DNA of 64,000 nt from Chryseobacterium caseinilyticum (GCF_014837145.1 NZ_JACYFS010000004.1:124001-188000); one strand, 5' to 3'. Positions 18,683 to 27,477 are shown, numbered from the stretch's first letter. Made by a program: numbers and translations. The notes: a model not told the origin generated them from the sequence alone.

Positions 18683-19510
18683 ATGAAGAAATTAATAATG
18701 CTGTTCTCCGTTCTGAGTTTTTCAATGGCATTTTGTCAGGATTTAAAAGTAATGTCATTTAATATCAGACTGAATGTTGAATCTGATCAGGACAATGCGT
18801 GGCCGAAAAGAAAAGAGGAAGCGCTGGCACTTCTAGAATATTATCACCCAGATGTTCTGGGCGTTCAGGAAGCCTTACCTGAACAGATGAAAGATATGAA
18901 AACAGGTTTAAAAAACTATGATTTTGTAGGAGTCGGTCGCGATGACGGTAAGGAAAAAGGAGAATTTTCAGCAATATTTTTTGATACGCAAAAACTTCAG
19001 ATTGTAAAATCAGGAACTTTCTGGCTTTCTGAAACTCCGGAGAAACCGTCAAAAGGCTGGGACGCTGCACTCAACAGAATCTGTACTTACGCCATCTTTA
19101 AAGATTTAAAATCTAAAAAAGAATTTCTGGCGATGAACATTCATTTTGATCATGTAGGAAATTTGGCAAGAGTAAAATCTTCAGAATTGATCTTGAAAAA
19201 GGCTGAAGAATTGAATCCCGAAAACCTTCCTTTGGTTCTGACTGGAGATTTCAATTTAACCGAAGATACTGAGCCTGTAAAAATATTATCTCAAAATCTG
19301 AAAGACACTTTTTACCATTCAGAAAAGAAACATTACGGTCCGAAGGGTACGTTTACCGGTTTTAATGTCAGTGAAGTTCCGAAAGACAGAATTGACTATA
19401 TTTTTGTGAAAGGATTTAAAATTAAATCTCACCGTCACATCAATGACAGACGTGAAAATCTGCTGTATCCGTCAGATCACTTTCCGGTTTTGTCTGAACT
19501 GAGTTTTTAA
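18683..19510 (+). CDS. Secreted endonuclease/exonuclease/phosphatase-family hydrolase
   Basis: A 275-residue EEP-superfamily protein with signal peptide LIMLFSVLSFSMAFCQ. The metal and catalytic motifs appear in the standard order: MSFNIRLN at about 25, GVQEALPEQ, MNIHFDHVGNLARVKSS, LTGDFNLTEDTEP with the catalytic Asp-Asn pair, DRIDYIFVK, and YPSDHFPVLSEL with the terminal DH. Such proteins hydrolyse phosphodiesters; secreted Bacteroidetes members are variously called endonucleases or sphingomyelinase-like enzymes, and the substrate cannot be told here. A bidirectional terminator separates it from the convergent regulator gene. Confidence 0.88.
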   Translation: MKKLIMLFSVLSFSMAFCQDLKVMSFNIRLNVESDQDNAWPKRKEEALALLEYYHPDVLGVQEALPEQMKDMKTGLKNYDFVGVGRDDGKEKGEFSAIFFDTQKLQIVKSGTFWLSETPEKPSKGWDAALNRICTYAIFKDLKSKKEFLAMNIHFDHVGNLARVKSSELILKKAEELNPENLPLVLTGDFNLTEDTEPVKILSQNLKDTFYHSEKKHYGPKGTFTGFNVSEVPKDRIDYIFVKGFKIKSHRHINDRRENLLYPSDHFPVLSELSF

Positions 19511-19512
19511 AT

Positions 19513-19547
19513 AAAAAAAAAGTTGCTTTCTTTGAGCAACTTTTTTT
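19513..19547. terminator. Bidirectional terminator between EEP and NarL-type regulator genes
   Basis: AAGTTGCT and AGCAACTT form the stem core. An A-run on the left and a T-run on the right make it usable from both strands, as expected between convergent genes. Confidence 0.8.
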
Positions 19548-20190
19548 ATGTTTCGGCAAAACCGTTTTTTATCGCAAATATGGCGAGGCCAACGCGGGTT
19601 TTCAGATCAAATTTTTCACAAAGTGCATCGCGGTAACTCTCAACAGTTCTCGGACTGCAGCCCATTTCGATAGCAATTTCTTTGTAACTCAATTCTGTAG
19701 CAGCATAACTCAGAAATTCCTTTTCACGCTCTGAAATTTTTGTTCCTTTGATGCTTTTCGTTTGACCTTTAGCATTTGAAAATATAATTTTCGAAGCCCA
19801 GTCAGGATAATAAAATCCTTCTTTCACAAGCTCTGAAAGTGCATTTTCGAGATCTTTAGGATGTGAGTTTTTCAGAAGATAACCTTTGGCTCCGTTCTTA
19901 ATCATTCTGATAACACTCTGGTCATCATCCTGCATACTGAGCGCCATCACCTTTATTTCAGGATGATTTTCTGTAAGCCAAAGTGCGGTTTCAAAGCCAT
20001 CCATGACCGGCATACTGATGTCAAGAAGGATGATCTCGGGAATTCTCCGGTTAACAGCAAATTTATCGATGAGATCCTGCCCGTTTTCAGCACAGTAAAT
20101 GACTTCAAAATCTGCGAAGTGATCGATAATTCCTTCCAGCGCTTTTGCGATCAGAGTATGATCGTCTACAAGAACAATTGTTTTTTTCAT
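19546..20190 (-). CDS. NarL/LuxR-type response regulator
   Basis: A 214-residue regulator. The receiver domain has DD at 9-10, phospho-acceptor D57 in IILLDISMPVMDGF, and the conserved K in GYLLKNSHP. The LuxR-type helix-turn-helix is at about 148-210: ISEREKEFLSYAATELSYKEIAIEMGCSPRTVESYRDAL. It is the last gene of a four-gene operon and follows the histidine kinase by two bases, so that kinase is its obvious partner. Targets are unknown. Confidence 0.93.
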   Translation of the reverse strand: MKKTIVLVDDHTLIAKALEGIIDHFADFEVIYCAENGQDLIDKFAVNRRIPEIILLDISMPVMDGFETALWLTENHPEIKVMALSMQDDDQSVIRMIKNGAKGYLLKNSHPKDLENALSELVKEGFYYPDWASKIIFSNAKGQTKSIKGTKISEREKEFLSYAATELSYKEIAIEMGCSPRTVESYRDALCEKFDLKTRVGLAIFAIKNGFAET

Positions 20191-20192
20191 GG

Positions 20193-20972
20193 TTATTTGT
20201 TTAAAACAATTTTAAGCGAAGTTCCAATATTTTTTTCACTTGTCAAAGTAAAATCAGCACCAATGATTTTTGCACGGTTTTTCATATTGGTAAGTCCAAT
20301 TCCATTGGATTTAATCTCGTCGGTATCGAAGCCTTTTCCGTCATCTTTTATTGAAAGTTCCCACTCTGTTTCTTCATCAGATTTTAGATTGATAAAAACA
20401 TTTTTGCATTCAGAATGCTTCATACTGTTTTGGATAAACTCCTGAATAATTCTTAATACGACGCTTTTATGTTCAAAATTCAAATCTGAATCCTCAAAAT
20501 TATGCTCAAATGAAACTTTGCATTTTTTCACAGCATTGGCAACGCTCACCTCATCCCGAATCAGATCAGTAATTTTGATGCGACTGATTTTATTATCGGT
20601 AAGTGATTTGGAAAGACTCCTGAGCTCATCAATCGACTGGTTCACAATCTCTGAAACCTGCTCAATTCTTTCGTTCACATCAGGAACTTTATTCTCGTGC
20701 AGAAGCTGTTGGGTGTAAAGACTGACAAGGGTGAGTTTCTGCCCGATATTGTCATGCAGCTCACGCCCGATCTGACTCATGGTAGACTGCTGAATTTCAA
20801 GCTGGGTAGCCAGAAGTTCTTTCTGATGAATTTCATTTTTAATCTGAATTTCTGCGAGATACTCCTTCTTTCTCTGTTTGTATTTTCTGATGTAGACCAT
20901 TATTGCTATAATAAATCCTAAAAAGAAAAAATTAAAAAGTATAACGGTGATTAAGAGCTCTGTTTTTTCCAT
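20193..20972 (-). CDS. NarX/DesK-type sensor histidine kinase with minimal membrane anchor
   Basis: A 259-residue HisKA_3 kinase. A single TM helix at about 7-28 leaves only six residues outside, so the protein has no sensor domain of its own. A coiled coil (30-66) leads to the dimerisation helix with phospho-acceptor H73 in IGRELHDNIGQKL. The ATPase domain has EFIQNSMKHSECKNV (N box), DDGKGFD and GIGLTNMKNRA. Its start overlaps the end of the upstream multi-TM gene by 22 bp. I infer that the upstream membrane protein, or the small soluble protein before it, supplies the sensing function. Confidence 0.92.
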   Translation of the reverse strand: MEKTELLITVILFNFFFLGFIIAIMVYIRKYKQRKKEYLAEIQIKNEIHQKELLATQLEIQQSTMSQIGRELHDNIGQKLTLVSLYTQQLLHENKVPDVNERIEQVSEIVNQSIDELRSLSKSLTDNKISRIKITDLIRDEVSVANAVKKCKVSFEHNFEDSDLNFEHKSVVLRIIQEFIQNSMKHSECKNVFINLKSDEETEWELSIKDDGKGFDTDEIKSNGIGLTNMKNRAKIIGADFTLTSEKNIGTSLKIVLNK

Positions 20973-21619
20973 ACCTCAGCATTTTCTTTTCCTAAAATAA
21001 ATGAAACCGCAAATAAAGTGTACATCACAATACCTGAAATCTGAAAGTAAATATAGTAAATACTGAATAAATCTTTAAGCTGAGCAAACACGCTCCAGAA
21101 AGAAAACAGAGGCAATGTTCCGATATAAAAAACAGTCACTCCCCAGTTGATATAAAAGAATCGGTTATCACTGAAATTCAGGATATTTGATGAATTTACC
21201 TGCCGGTAATATTCAAGAATGACGAGGTAAAGCAAAAACAGCGAGCCTAAAGTATAATTGAGGGAAAATACAATCTTCTTTGAATTGAACAGGATTTCAT
21301 GTGGTATAAACGAAAGAATATATAAAACTGAAAATGTATAAAAAAGTTTCGGCCTTTTAAATAATTTTGCGGCATATAGCCAGTAGAAAAAAAGGAACTG
21401 TGCAGGAATCACAAGATAATTGTAAAACTGAACTTTACCATCTCTTGAAAATATATTTTGCTCTGCCAAGGTCTCGCTGAGGAAGATAAAGACAAGATAT
21501 ATGGCAAAATATTTCCAATACGTATTTTTCAACCTTGGAAGATACAGTAATGCCACCAAAGCTGCCAAGCCCTCGCTTCCGTAAAAAACATAATCTAAAA
21601 TATGCCGAAAAAATTCCAT
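20951..21619 (-). CDS. Polytopic membrane protein of the signalling operon
   Basis: A 222-residue, very hydrophobic protein with about six or seven predicted TM helices (for example LAALVALLYLP, YFAIYLVFIFLSETL, YLVIPAQFLFFYWLYA, LGSLFLLYLVILEYY and the C-terminal IVMYTLFAVSFILG). I do not recognise a named family. Position and 22-bp overlap with the kinase gene argue that it acts with the kinase, perhaps as the membrane sensor. It follows the 162-residue protein by 12 bases. The alternative of an unrelated transporter-like protein is less likely given the overlap. Confidence 0.7.
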   Translation of the reverse strand: MEFFRHILDYVFYGSEGLAALVALLYLPRLKNTYWKYFAIYLVFIFLSETLAEQNIFSRDGKVQFYNYLVIPAQFLFFYWLYAAKLFKRPKLFYTFSVLYILSFIPHEILFNSKKIVFSLNYTLGSLFLLYLVILEYYRQVNSSNILNFSDNRFFYINWGVTVFYIGTLPLFSFWSVFAQLKDLFSIYYIYFQISGIVMYTLFAVSFILGKENAEVWKKQSS

Positions 21620-21631
21620 GTACTGTTAATT

Positions 21632-22120
21632 TTAATATGATTCTCCATCACAATTATCTGGAGGCGCAAGACTGCCGTGATTTTGAGCCATTGCATTCAC
21701 TGTAGCTAAAGCAAGTCTCCTTTCGTCAGTGCTTTCTAATGGGTTAAAATCTCTGTGAATTGTCTGCCCAGATGAACTGTCTTTTTTGGTCGGAATCATA
21801 ATGAGGGTATGGCATTTGTGATACTCTTTTTTAATATCTGCATCCTCACAATTCTCAGGATAAGCTGCGTAATACATTCTTATTCCCAGATCTGCATCCG
21901 TAACCGATGAATCTGAACTTCCTGCCAAATTTTCTATATCAGCTATAAATTTTTTGAGCTTTGGCAGATCAAACCAAATCGAATGAGCATCTTTTACTCC
22001 CAGATGATCAGCTGTACATTGCAGCTGATTGGTTCTGTACTGTTCTACTGCGGCTTTGATAAATTCTGCACTCAGGCTGTTTGCACCGCCTCTTTCTCTT
22101 CTGTCAAATTCTTGTCCCAT
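21632..22120 (-). CDS. Small soluble protein heading the signalling operon
   Basis: A 162-residue protein with no signal peptide or membrane segment. A helical N-terminal half is followed by a distinctive motif LGIRMYYAAYPENC (about 78-91) and TLIMIPTKKDSS (about 105-116), then a C-terminal tail ending in PPDNCDGESY. I have the impression of a family in which GIRMYYAAYP and TLIMIPT recur in Bacteroidetes, but I cannot name it. It is the first gene of the operon with the polytopic protein, kinase and NarL-type regulator. A ligand-binding or signalling role is inference from context. Confidence 0.65.
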   Translation of the reverse strand: MGQEFDRRERGGANSLSAEFIKAAVEQYRTNQLQCTADHLGVKDAHSIWFDLPKLKKFIADIENLAGSSDSSVTDADLGIRMYYAAYPENCEDADIKKEYHKCHTLIMIPTKKDSSSGQTIHRDFNPLESTDERRLALATVNAMAQNHGSLAPPDNCDGESY

Positions 22121-22232
22121 GATGTTAATTAGTTTTCTACAAAAATGAAGAAAATTCAGTTACTAAAAAACAGTATTTTCCCTATTTCACTACCGTATTT
22201 TTACGGATATCATTTTTAATTTAAATCCAGAT

Positions 22233-22267
22233 AAAGAAAAACCCCGAAAAATGAATTTTCAGGGTTT
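22233..22267 (-). terminator. Rho-independent terminator of the ferritin gene
   Basis: On the minus strand AAACCCTGAAAA pairs with TTTTCGGGGTTT (one wobble), followed by T residues. It lies about 20 bases after the ferritin stop. Confidence 0.75.
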
Positions 22268-22288
22268 AGAATATTTAATTTTAAAATT

Positions 22289-22798
22289 TTACGCTTTTGT
22301 GTCCGGAACAAATTTTCTTGTTGCCAGCTCCTGGTCAAAAAGGTATAAAGCTGAAGGGTTGTCGCAAACCATTTTGATTTTGGTCACATATTGTGAAGCA
22401 CTTGCTTCCTCTTCTACCTGCTCGTTGATGAACCACTGAAGGAAAGATGTTGTAGCAAAATCTCCTTCGTCATTGGCATTTTTCACGATATTGAAAATAC
22501 TTCTTGTTACTTTCTTTTCGTGCTCCAAAGCTTTTTCGAAGATATCTGTAGCATTAAGAAACTCGTGAGGAGGTTTTGCAATTTCCCCGATGATGATTTC
22601 TCCGCCTACGTCATTTAAATAGTCAAACATTTTGTCTGCGTGCATCAGTTCTTCTTTGCTCTGAACTCTGAAGTAATTGGCAATTCCGTCAAGATCTCTT
22701 GCAGAAAACCATGCAGACATTGAAAGATAATATTGAGCAGCATATTGCTCGTGTGCTATTTGTTCGTTTATAAGTTGTGCAATTTTTTCGCTTACCAT
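22289..22798 (-). CDS. ftnA: Non-haem bacterial ferritin
   Basis: A 169-residue ferritin of the FtnA type, which oxidises Fe(II) and stores it in a 24-subunit cage. The ferroxidase ligands are visible: E17 in NEQIAHEQYAAQYY, the pair E49/E50 with H53 in SKEELMHADKMF, a Glu in ALEHEKKV at about 92-94, and Q127 with E130 in NEQVEEE. Length and motif spacing match E. coli FtnA. The gene stands alone with an exact -7 element and its own terminator. No Fur box was searched for in detail. Confidence 0.95.
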   Translation of the reverse strand: MVSEKIAQLINEQIAHEQYAAQYYLSMSAWFSARDLDGIANYFRVQSKEELMHADKMFDYLNDVGGEIIIGEIAKPPHEFLNATDIFEKALEHEKKVTRSIFNIVKNANDEGDFATTSFLQWFINEQVEEEASASQYVTKIKMVCDNPSALYLFDQELATRKFVPDTKA

Positions 22799-22815
22799 AA
22801 TTTTTAATTTATCCT

Positions 22816-22823
22816 CAAATTTA
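22816..22823 (-). promoter_or_regulatory. ftnA: -7 promoter element of the ferritin gene
   Basis: TAAATTTG on the minus strand matches TAnnTTTG, 17 bases before the start codon. A TTTT stands about 20 bp upstream in place of the usual TTTG. Confidence 0.5.
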
Positions 22824-22924
22824 CGGAATATAAGGCGGTTGGTAAAACGATGAAAGAAATTTAATTTTAGATTAGATAAAAACTAGGGTTCAGATTTTCC
22901 TTCATCCTACTTTCTGATTTGAGT

Positions 22925-22957
22925 AAAAAAAAAGAGCGGAAAATAAATTTTCCGCTC
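22925..22957 (-). terminator. Rho-independent terminator of the Spy-like gene
   Basis: GAGCGGAAAA and TTTTCCGCTC form a perfect 10-bp stem with a four-base loop, followed on the minus strand by nine T residues. It is 35 bases after the stop. Confidence 0.85.
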
Positions 22958-22991
22958 AAACCACACATTAAAAAATCAAATTATGAACTCA

Positions 22992-23453
22992 CTATTTGGT
23001 AGGCTCCACTGCCGGTTTCATTGGCTTATGGTGAGGTCTGTCGCCTTTTTTTCTGTCTTTCATTGCCATTTTTCGCTGTTCCATCTTTGCGTTTCTGTCG
23101 GCTTCCCATTTTTTGTACTGTTCAGGATTCAGAATGCTTTTCATTTCGTTATCCATTTGTGCTCTTTTGTCTTTCATCTCCTTCATCTTCGCCATTCTCA
23201 TGTCTTTATTTTTATCGAATTCAGCCTTTCTTTCTGCTCTTTTCTTATCATGAAGTGCCTGAACTTTGGCTACCTGATCTTTAGATAAATTCAGATCTTT
23301 CTGCATTTTATCCAAATGATCCTTTTCTCTCTGTTGCATCTTCTGCTGCATTTCAGCTCTTTTAGCTTCTCTCTGCTCAGGTGTAGGTGCTTGCTGAGCC
23401 ATTGCCAAACTTCCGAATCCTACTAATGCGATTGATAATATTAATTTTTTCAT
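22992..23453 (-). CDS. Periplasmic Spy/DUF4890-like helical protein
   Basis: A 153-residue protein with signal peptide LILSIALVGFGSLAMAQQ, then a long charged helix rich in Lys, Glu, Met and Gln. LNLSKDQVAKVQALHDKKRAE and MKSILNPEQYKKWEADR repeat the theme of LTxxQ-like motifs in the Spy/CpxP family, where a cradle-shaped dimer acts as a periplasmic chaperone or stress sensor. Bacteroidetes homologues are labelled DUF4890. The C-terminus is basic with HHKPMKP. It is a single-gene unit. The assignment rests on composition and motif layout rather than strong identity. Confidence 0.7.
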   Translation of the reverse strand: MKKLILSIALVGFGSLAMAQQAPTPEQREAKRAEMQQKMQQREKDHLDKMQKDLNLSKDQVAKVQALHDKKRAERKAEFDKNKDMRMAKMKEMKDKRAQMDNEMKSILNPEQYKKWEADRNAKMEQRKMAMKDRKKGDRPHHKPMKPAVEPTK

Positions 23454-23573
23454 TTTATTAAAGGTTTAATTAATTGTTTTGTATTGGTTTGATATAGATT
23501 TTATTTAAAAGTTAAAAATTAATTTCATAAAAAATGTTAAATTTAATTATTAATAATTCACCCATAATTAAAA

Positions 23574-23607
23574 ATAAAAAGAGAGTAGGCAACAAAACCC
23601 ACTCTCT
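23574..23607 (-). terminator. Rho-independent terminator of the GGFR-repeat gene
   Basis: On the minus strand AGAGAGTGGG pairs with CCTACTCTCT (one wobble) around an 8-base loop, followed by TTTTTATTT. Confidence 0.75.
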
Positions 23608-23634
23608 ACACCACTCAAATATAATATATGAAAA

Positions 23635-24687
23635 CTAATTTCCTGCTAAACGGGTTCTGAACCCTCCACTTCTTTCTCCACCACCGGAATTTCCTCTTCC
23701 AGAAGGACTTTCACTTCTCTGTGGCTTCGATTCTCCTCCATTTCTAAAACCTCCACCTGATCTAGGTGCACTACTCTCGTTTCTTGGCGCACGGGTTTCA
23801 TTTCTGAATCCTCCACTTCTCGGTGTGCTGCTTTCAGTTCTCGGCTGACTGCTCTCATTTCTGAAACCACCACCTCTCGGCTGGCTGTTCTCTGATCTTG
23901 GCTGACTGCTTTCATTTCTAAAACCGCCGTTGCTGCGTGGTTGCGATGTTGTATTATCTCTGAAACCACCGTTACCTGGTCTCGTTCCCGAGTTACTGTT
24001 GTCTCTGAAACCGCCGTTCGGATTTCTTGTCCCTCCGTTTCCTGCATTTCCTCTAAAACCTGATTCGCTATTATTTCTGAAGCCAGAACCTCTCACCACA
24101 TTTAGTGTTGGATTTGCTGTTCTTCTGAATTCTGTTCTGTTGACTTTATAAATATTGATATTTACATTTCGGTATCGAGGCATCACTCTGAATCTTGGCG
24201 CATAATAACTTCTTCTGTAATTCTGGAAGTAGACGATCGGCGCGTTTCCTCTGTAATAGTTATTCTGGAAAACCACAAAAACTCTCGGTCCCATAATTCT
24301 TTCTAAAGCGTAGAATCTGTCGTAATACCACCTGTCCGGATTGTAGCTGTAGAAATTATTCCATGTTGCAAAATTACTGTAGAGGCTGTTCAGATATAAA
24401 ATCTGGTCGATTTGCCATCTCGTTAATCTGTTTTGTCTGAAAAACACATTCCAGTTGATATTGGTAACCGAGTTTCTGTAATCGTTGTAATAGCTCTGAT
24501 AATAATCCTGTGGATAGTAATCCTGCGGATAATTGTAGTAATAATCATCAGGGAAATAATTCTGATCGTCTTCATCACTGTAATATCCGTCAGAGTAACC
24601 ATTATCTCCGTATCCGTAATTTGGATATTGCTGAGCCATCGACAAAGTCGCAAATCCCAAAGCAAATCCCAAAAGTATTTTTTTCAT
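23635..24687 (-). CDS. Exported Tyr-rich protein with GGFR(N/D) repeats
   Basis: About 350 residues from the ATG at 24687, chosen because it begins a clean signal peptide (ILLGFALGFATLSMAQQ); an ATG at 24729 would add 14 polar residues. The N-terminal ~60 mature residues are extremely rich in Tyr, Asp and Gly. A middle region (about 70-190) looks folded (NWNVFFRQNRLTRWQIDQIL and PRVFVVFQNNYYRG). The C-terminal ~150 residues are low complexity, with about ten GGFRN/GGFRD/SGFRN units separated by Ser/Pro/Arg/Glu spacers. No sorting signal or known domain is recognised. The repeat part is probably disordered and basic. Confidence 0.75.
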   Translation of the reverse strand: MKKILLGFALGFATLSMAQQYPNYGYGDNGYSDGYYSDEDDQNYFPDDYYYNYPQDYYPQDYYQSYYNDYRNSVTNINWNVFFRQNRLTRWQIDQILYLNSLYSNFATWNNFYSYNPDRWYYDRFYALERIMGPRVFVVFQNNYYRGNAPIVYFQNYRRSYYAPRFRVMPRYRNVNINIYKVNRTEFRRTANPTLNVVRGSGFRNNSESGFRGNAGNGGTRNPNGGFRDNSNSGTRPGNGGFRDNTTSQPRSNGGFRNESSQPRSENSQPRGGGFRNESSQPRTESSTPRSGGFRNETRAPRNESSAPRSGGGFRNGGESKPQRSESPSGRGNSGGGERSGGFRTRLAGN

Positions 24688-24749
24688 TTCTATAATCATT
24701 AATTGTTTATAATGTTTTGAATCTCTCAATTCTATCTTTTGGATATAGG

Positions 24750-24788
24750 AAAAAAAAAGAAGTTAAATCTTACGATAAAACTTCTTTT
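24750..24788 (-). terminator. Rho-independent terminator of the glucanotransferase gene
   Basis: AAAAGAAGTT and AACTTCTTTT form an exact 10-bp stem around a 14-base loop, followed on the minus strand by a T-run. Confidence 0.7.
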
Positions 24789-24825
24789 AATTTAAATTTA
24801 AATAACTGATAATCAGTTGTTAAAT

Positions 24826-27477
24826 TTATAATCTTCCACTGTCTTCAATCCAGTTTTTAATCTTTGAATTGAAGTTTTCTTCTTTATTGAGTTCTTCAAG
24901 ACCCACATGCATTCTGTATCTCCAGTAGTGCGGGAAAACAGCAGGATTATTAATTCTTTCATTATCAATCTTTGGATTTGAAAGTGATTCCTCCGTCGCC
25001 AAAAACTCCTGAATCGGAAATATCGCCAACATAGAATCATTGTAAAGATGCTGCTTCATAATGATTTCAGCCAAGTAGGGTTCTAAGCTGTCGGGAGCCT
25101 TTCCGTATTGGTTGAGCTGCTCATTGTAGTACTTTTGTGTAAGTTCCGAATCCTCTTTCCACCACTGTCTCAGGGTAGAACTGTCGTGTGATGACGCTGT
25201 TACCACATTCATATAATCCGCACGCTTGGGATTGTAAAAAGGCACATTGTCTGAAGGCATTCTCTGTACTTTTAAAGCCACTATTGCCAGCTCATCCATC
25301 ACCACAGGCACACAGTCCGGAACAAGACCAAGATCTTCACCGCAGATAAGCATTTCTGTAGCATTCAGAATTACAGGAAGTTTTTCCATCGCTTTTTCGT
25401 ACCATAAACCATCCTGTCTTTTGAAGAAATAATCGTTATAAAGATGGTAGATCGTCCGTTTTTCCCAATCAGATAAATACTGGTAAGACTCTGTTTTATA
25501 TACATTAAATCTTGGATGGTAAACCGTTTCTCCATCTTTTTCTTCCGTTAAAAAAAGAACATTTGCCGCCAGAGAAATTAACTGCTCACTGATATCTTCA
25601 TTAGGTTTCTTCTTAAAATGATCTGACAGCTTTCTTTGAGTATCAAATTCAGGTTTAAAAGTGTACGTACCGTCAGGATTATGATTCAGATACTCCAAAG
25701 CTTTCGTGTGGTTGTCACCAAAATATTTCCAGAGCATATGATCGTTAATATACGGTTTGCAGTAACGGTCAAAATCAAACGGCAGATGAAGATTTCTGAA
25801 TTCTTCTCCAGTCACAGGAACCGCAGGATAAAAATACCCCAAAATCCCCTGTGTAGCTGAAATCGGCATTCTCCAGATTCTGAAAAATCCGAGAATATGA
25901 TCAATTCTCATCGCATCAAAATACTGTTCCAAGGCTTTGAATCTGTTTTTCCACCACTGGTAGCCATCATTTTTCATCGCTTCCCAATTGTAAGTTGGGA
26001 ATTCCCAGTTTTGACCTAAATCTGTAAACTGATCCGGCGGTGCTCCGGCCTGAAAATCCATCCCGAATAATTCAGGTTCAGTCCACGCTTCCACGGAATA
26101 ACGGTAAATTCCGATCGGCAGATCTCCTTTAATGGAAATCCCCAGACCGTGCATGTAATCAACCGCATCTTTCAACTGTTTATGAAGCTGAAACTGCACC
26201 CATGAATGAAGCATAACCGCCTCGTAATCTTTATTTTTAGCTGTAAAAAGCTGAGAAATTTTTCCTGCGATATACTTTTTATGCGTTTTCCACTCTCCGA
26301 AATTCGGGGTTTTGTATTTGTCTCTTAAGACACAAAACGAGGCATAAGGCACAAGCCAGCTTTCATTATCTTTAATGAAATTTTTAAAATTTCTGTCCTT
26401 AAAAATCTTTTCTTTCTGCTCCTCAAAAACCGCTTTTATAAATTTCCATTTCCCGGAAATCATTTTTTCGTAATCGATGAGTTCGAGGGAATTTAATTCT
26501 TCTTTCTGAACACTGTATTCTTTAACTAAATCCTTCGGCAGAGCATAATCAAGCTTTTCTAGAGAAAGATATTGTGGATGCAGAGCGTAAACCGACACCG
26601 CCGCGTAAGGATAAGAATCTGTCCACGTGTAATTTGCCGTCGTATCGTTAATCGGTAAAATCTGAATAATGCCTAAACCTGTTTCATTGTTCCAGTCAGC
26701 AAGTTTTTTCAAGTCCGGGAATTCACCTACACCGAAACCATCTTCTGTTCTCAGCGAAAAAACGGGTACCGCAACACCGGCGTCGTGATACATCTGATAA
26801 GATTTAAACTTAAAATAATGATCTGAAACGATGTGCAGAACATCCTTGTTTGAATTTGGGTAAACCAATCTGTTAGCACCCGATTCTACATCGATGATTT
26901 TATTCTGCTCACTGTCAAAAATGCAGTATTTATACTCTACAGGATAATGTTCTGAAATTTCTACCGAAGCTTCCCAAACACCAAAATCGGTCTGAGAAAA
27001 AACGACTGCCCTGTTGTAATCCCAATTTCCAAGTGATTCTGAGCTACCGAAAAGTGCTATCTTCCAGTTAGCATGATAAACCGGTGCAGCTATTTTGAAA
27101 AGATGGGTATGTTTTTTTAGAATGCTGTTTTTTTCAGGTTTAAAACCTGTCAGCTTGTTTTTTAAAATCTTGTTGGTAAGATAATTTTCCGGAAAGTTTT
27201 TTTTATTCCAGAAATCAGAGATCACAAACTCTTTGTATGTGTGCGGAAATGATAGTTCATGATTAACCCCCTCTTCAGAAATAACGTTGCCCTGTTCATC
27301 TTTAACGCAATATTTGTATGAGATGTTTTTAGAAAAAAAGTCAACTTCCGTTTTCCAGACATCAAATTCGGTTGTCTGCATCTGGTGATCGTGCTTCCCC
27401 TGATCATCGGAATTGATTGAAACAAATAAATTTTCTCCCTGTTTTGTAATATATCTTATACTAAAATATAATTTCAT
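24826..27477 (-). CDS. malQ: 4-alpha-glucanotransferase with two CBM20-like domains (DPE2-like)
   Basis: An 883-residue GH77 disproportionating enzyme that moves glucan units between maltodextrins. Two starch-binding CBM20-like modules occupy about 1-105 and 125-240; each has the FGSSESLGNW or equivalent signature. The GH77 catalytic core has the nucleophile Asp in AMRIDHILGFFRIW (about 525), the acid/base Glu in CGEDLGLVPD (about 712), and the third Asp in TASSHDSSTLRQWW (about 763). An insertion separates the first part of the barrel from the nucleophile region, as in plant DPE2. It has no signal peptide, so it is cytoplasmic. The neighbouring genes are not glycogen genes; a GH63-like enzyme lies 17 kb away. 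Confidence 0.92.
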   Translation of the reverse strand: MKLYFSIRYITKQGENLFVSINSDDQGKHDHQMQTTEFDVWKTEVDFFSKNISYKYCVKDEQGNVISEEGVNHELSFPHTYKEFVISDFWNKKNFPENYLTNKILKNKLTGFKPEKNSILKKHTHLFKIAAPVYHANWKIALFGSSESLGNWDYNRAVVFSQTDFGVWEASVEISEHYPVEYKYCIFDSEQNKIIDVESGANRLVYPNSNKDVLHIVSDHYFKFKSYQMYHDAGVAVPVFSLRTEDGFGVGEFPDLKKLADWNNETGLGIIQILPINDTTANYTWTDSYPYAAVSVYALHPQYLSLEKLDYALPKDLVKEYSVQKEELNSLELIDYEKMISGKWKFIKAVFEEQKEKIFKDRNFKNFIKDNESWLVPYASFCVLRDKYKTPNFGEWKTHKKYIAGKISQLFTAKNKDYEAVMLHSWVQFQLHKQLKDAVDYMHGLGISIKGDLPIGIYRYSVEAWTEPELFGMDFQAGAPPDQFTDLGQNWEFPTYNWEAMKNDGYQWWKNRFKALEQYFDAMRIDHILGFFRIWRMPISATQGILGYFYPAVPVTGEEFRNLHLPFDFDRYCKPYINDHMLWKYFGDNHTKALEYLNHNPDGTYTFKPEFDTQRKLSDHFKKKPNEDISEQLISLAANVLFLTEEKDGETVYHPRFNVYKTESYQYLSDWEKRTIYHLYNDYFFKRQDGLWYEKAMEKLPVILNATEMLICGEDLGLVPDCVPVVMDELAIVALKVQRMPSDNVPFYNPKRADYMNVVTASSHDSSTLRQWWKEDSELTQKYYNEQLNQYGKAPDSLEPYLAEIIMKQHLYNDSMLAIFPIQEFLATEESLSNPKIDNERINNPAVFPHYWRYRMHVGLEELNKEENFNSKIKNWIEDSGRL

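Noticed and set aside
24433..24702. Ile/Val-rich plus-strand ORF resembling a membrane peptide
   Set aside because: It is the antisense of the Tyr/Asp-rich start of the exported GGFR protein; the composition is a mirror effect.
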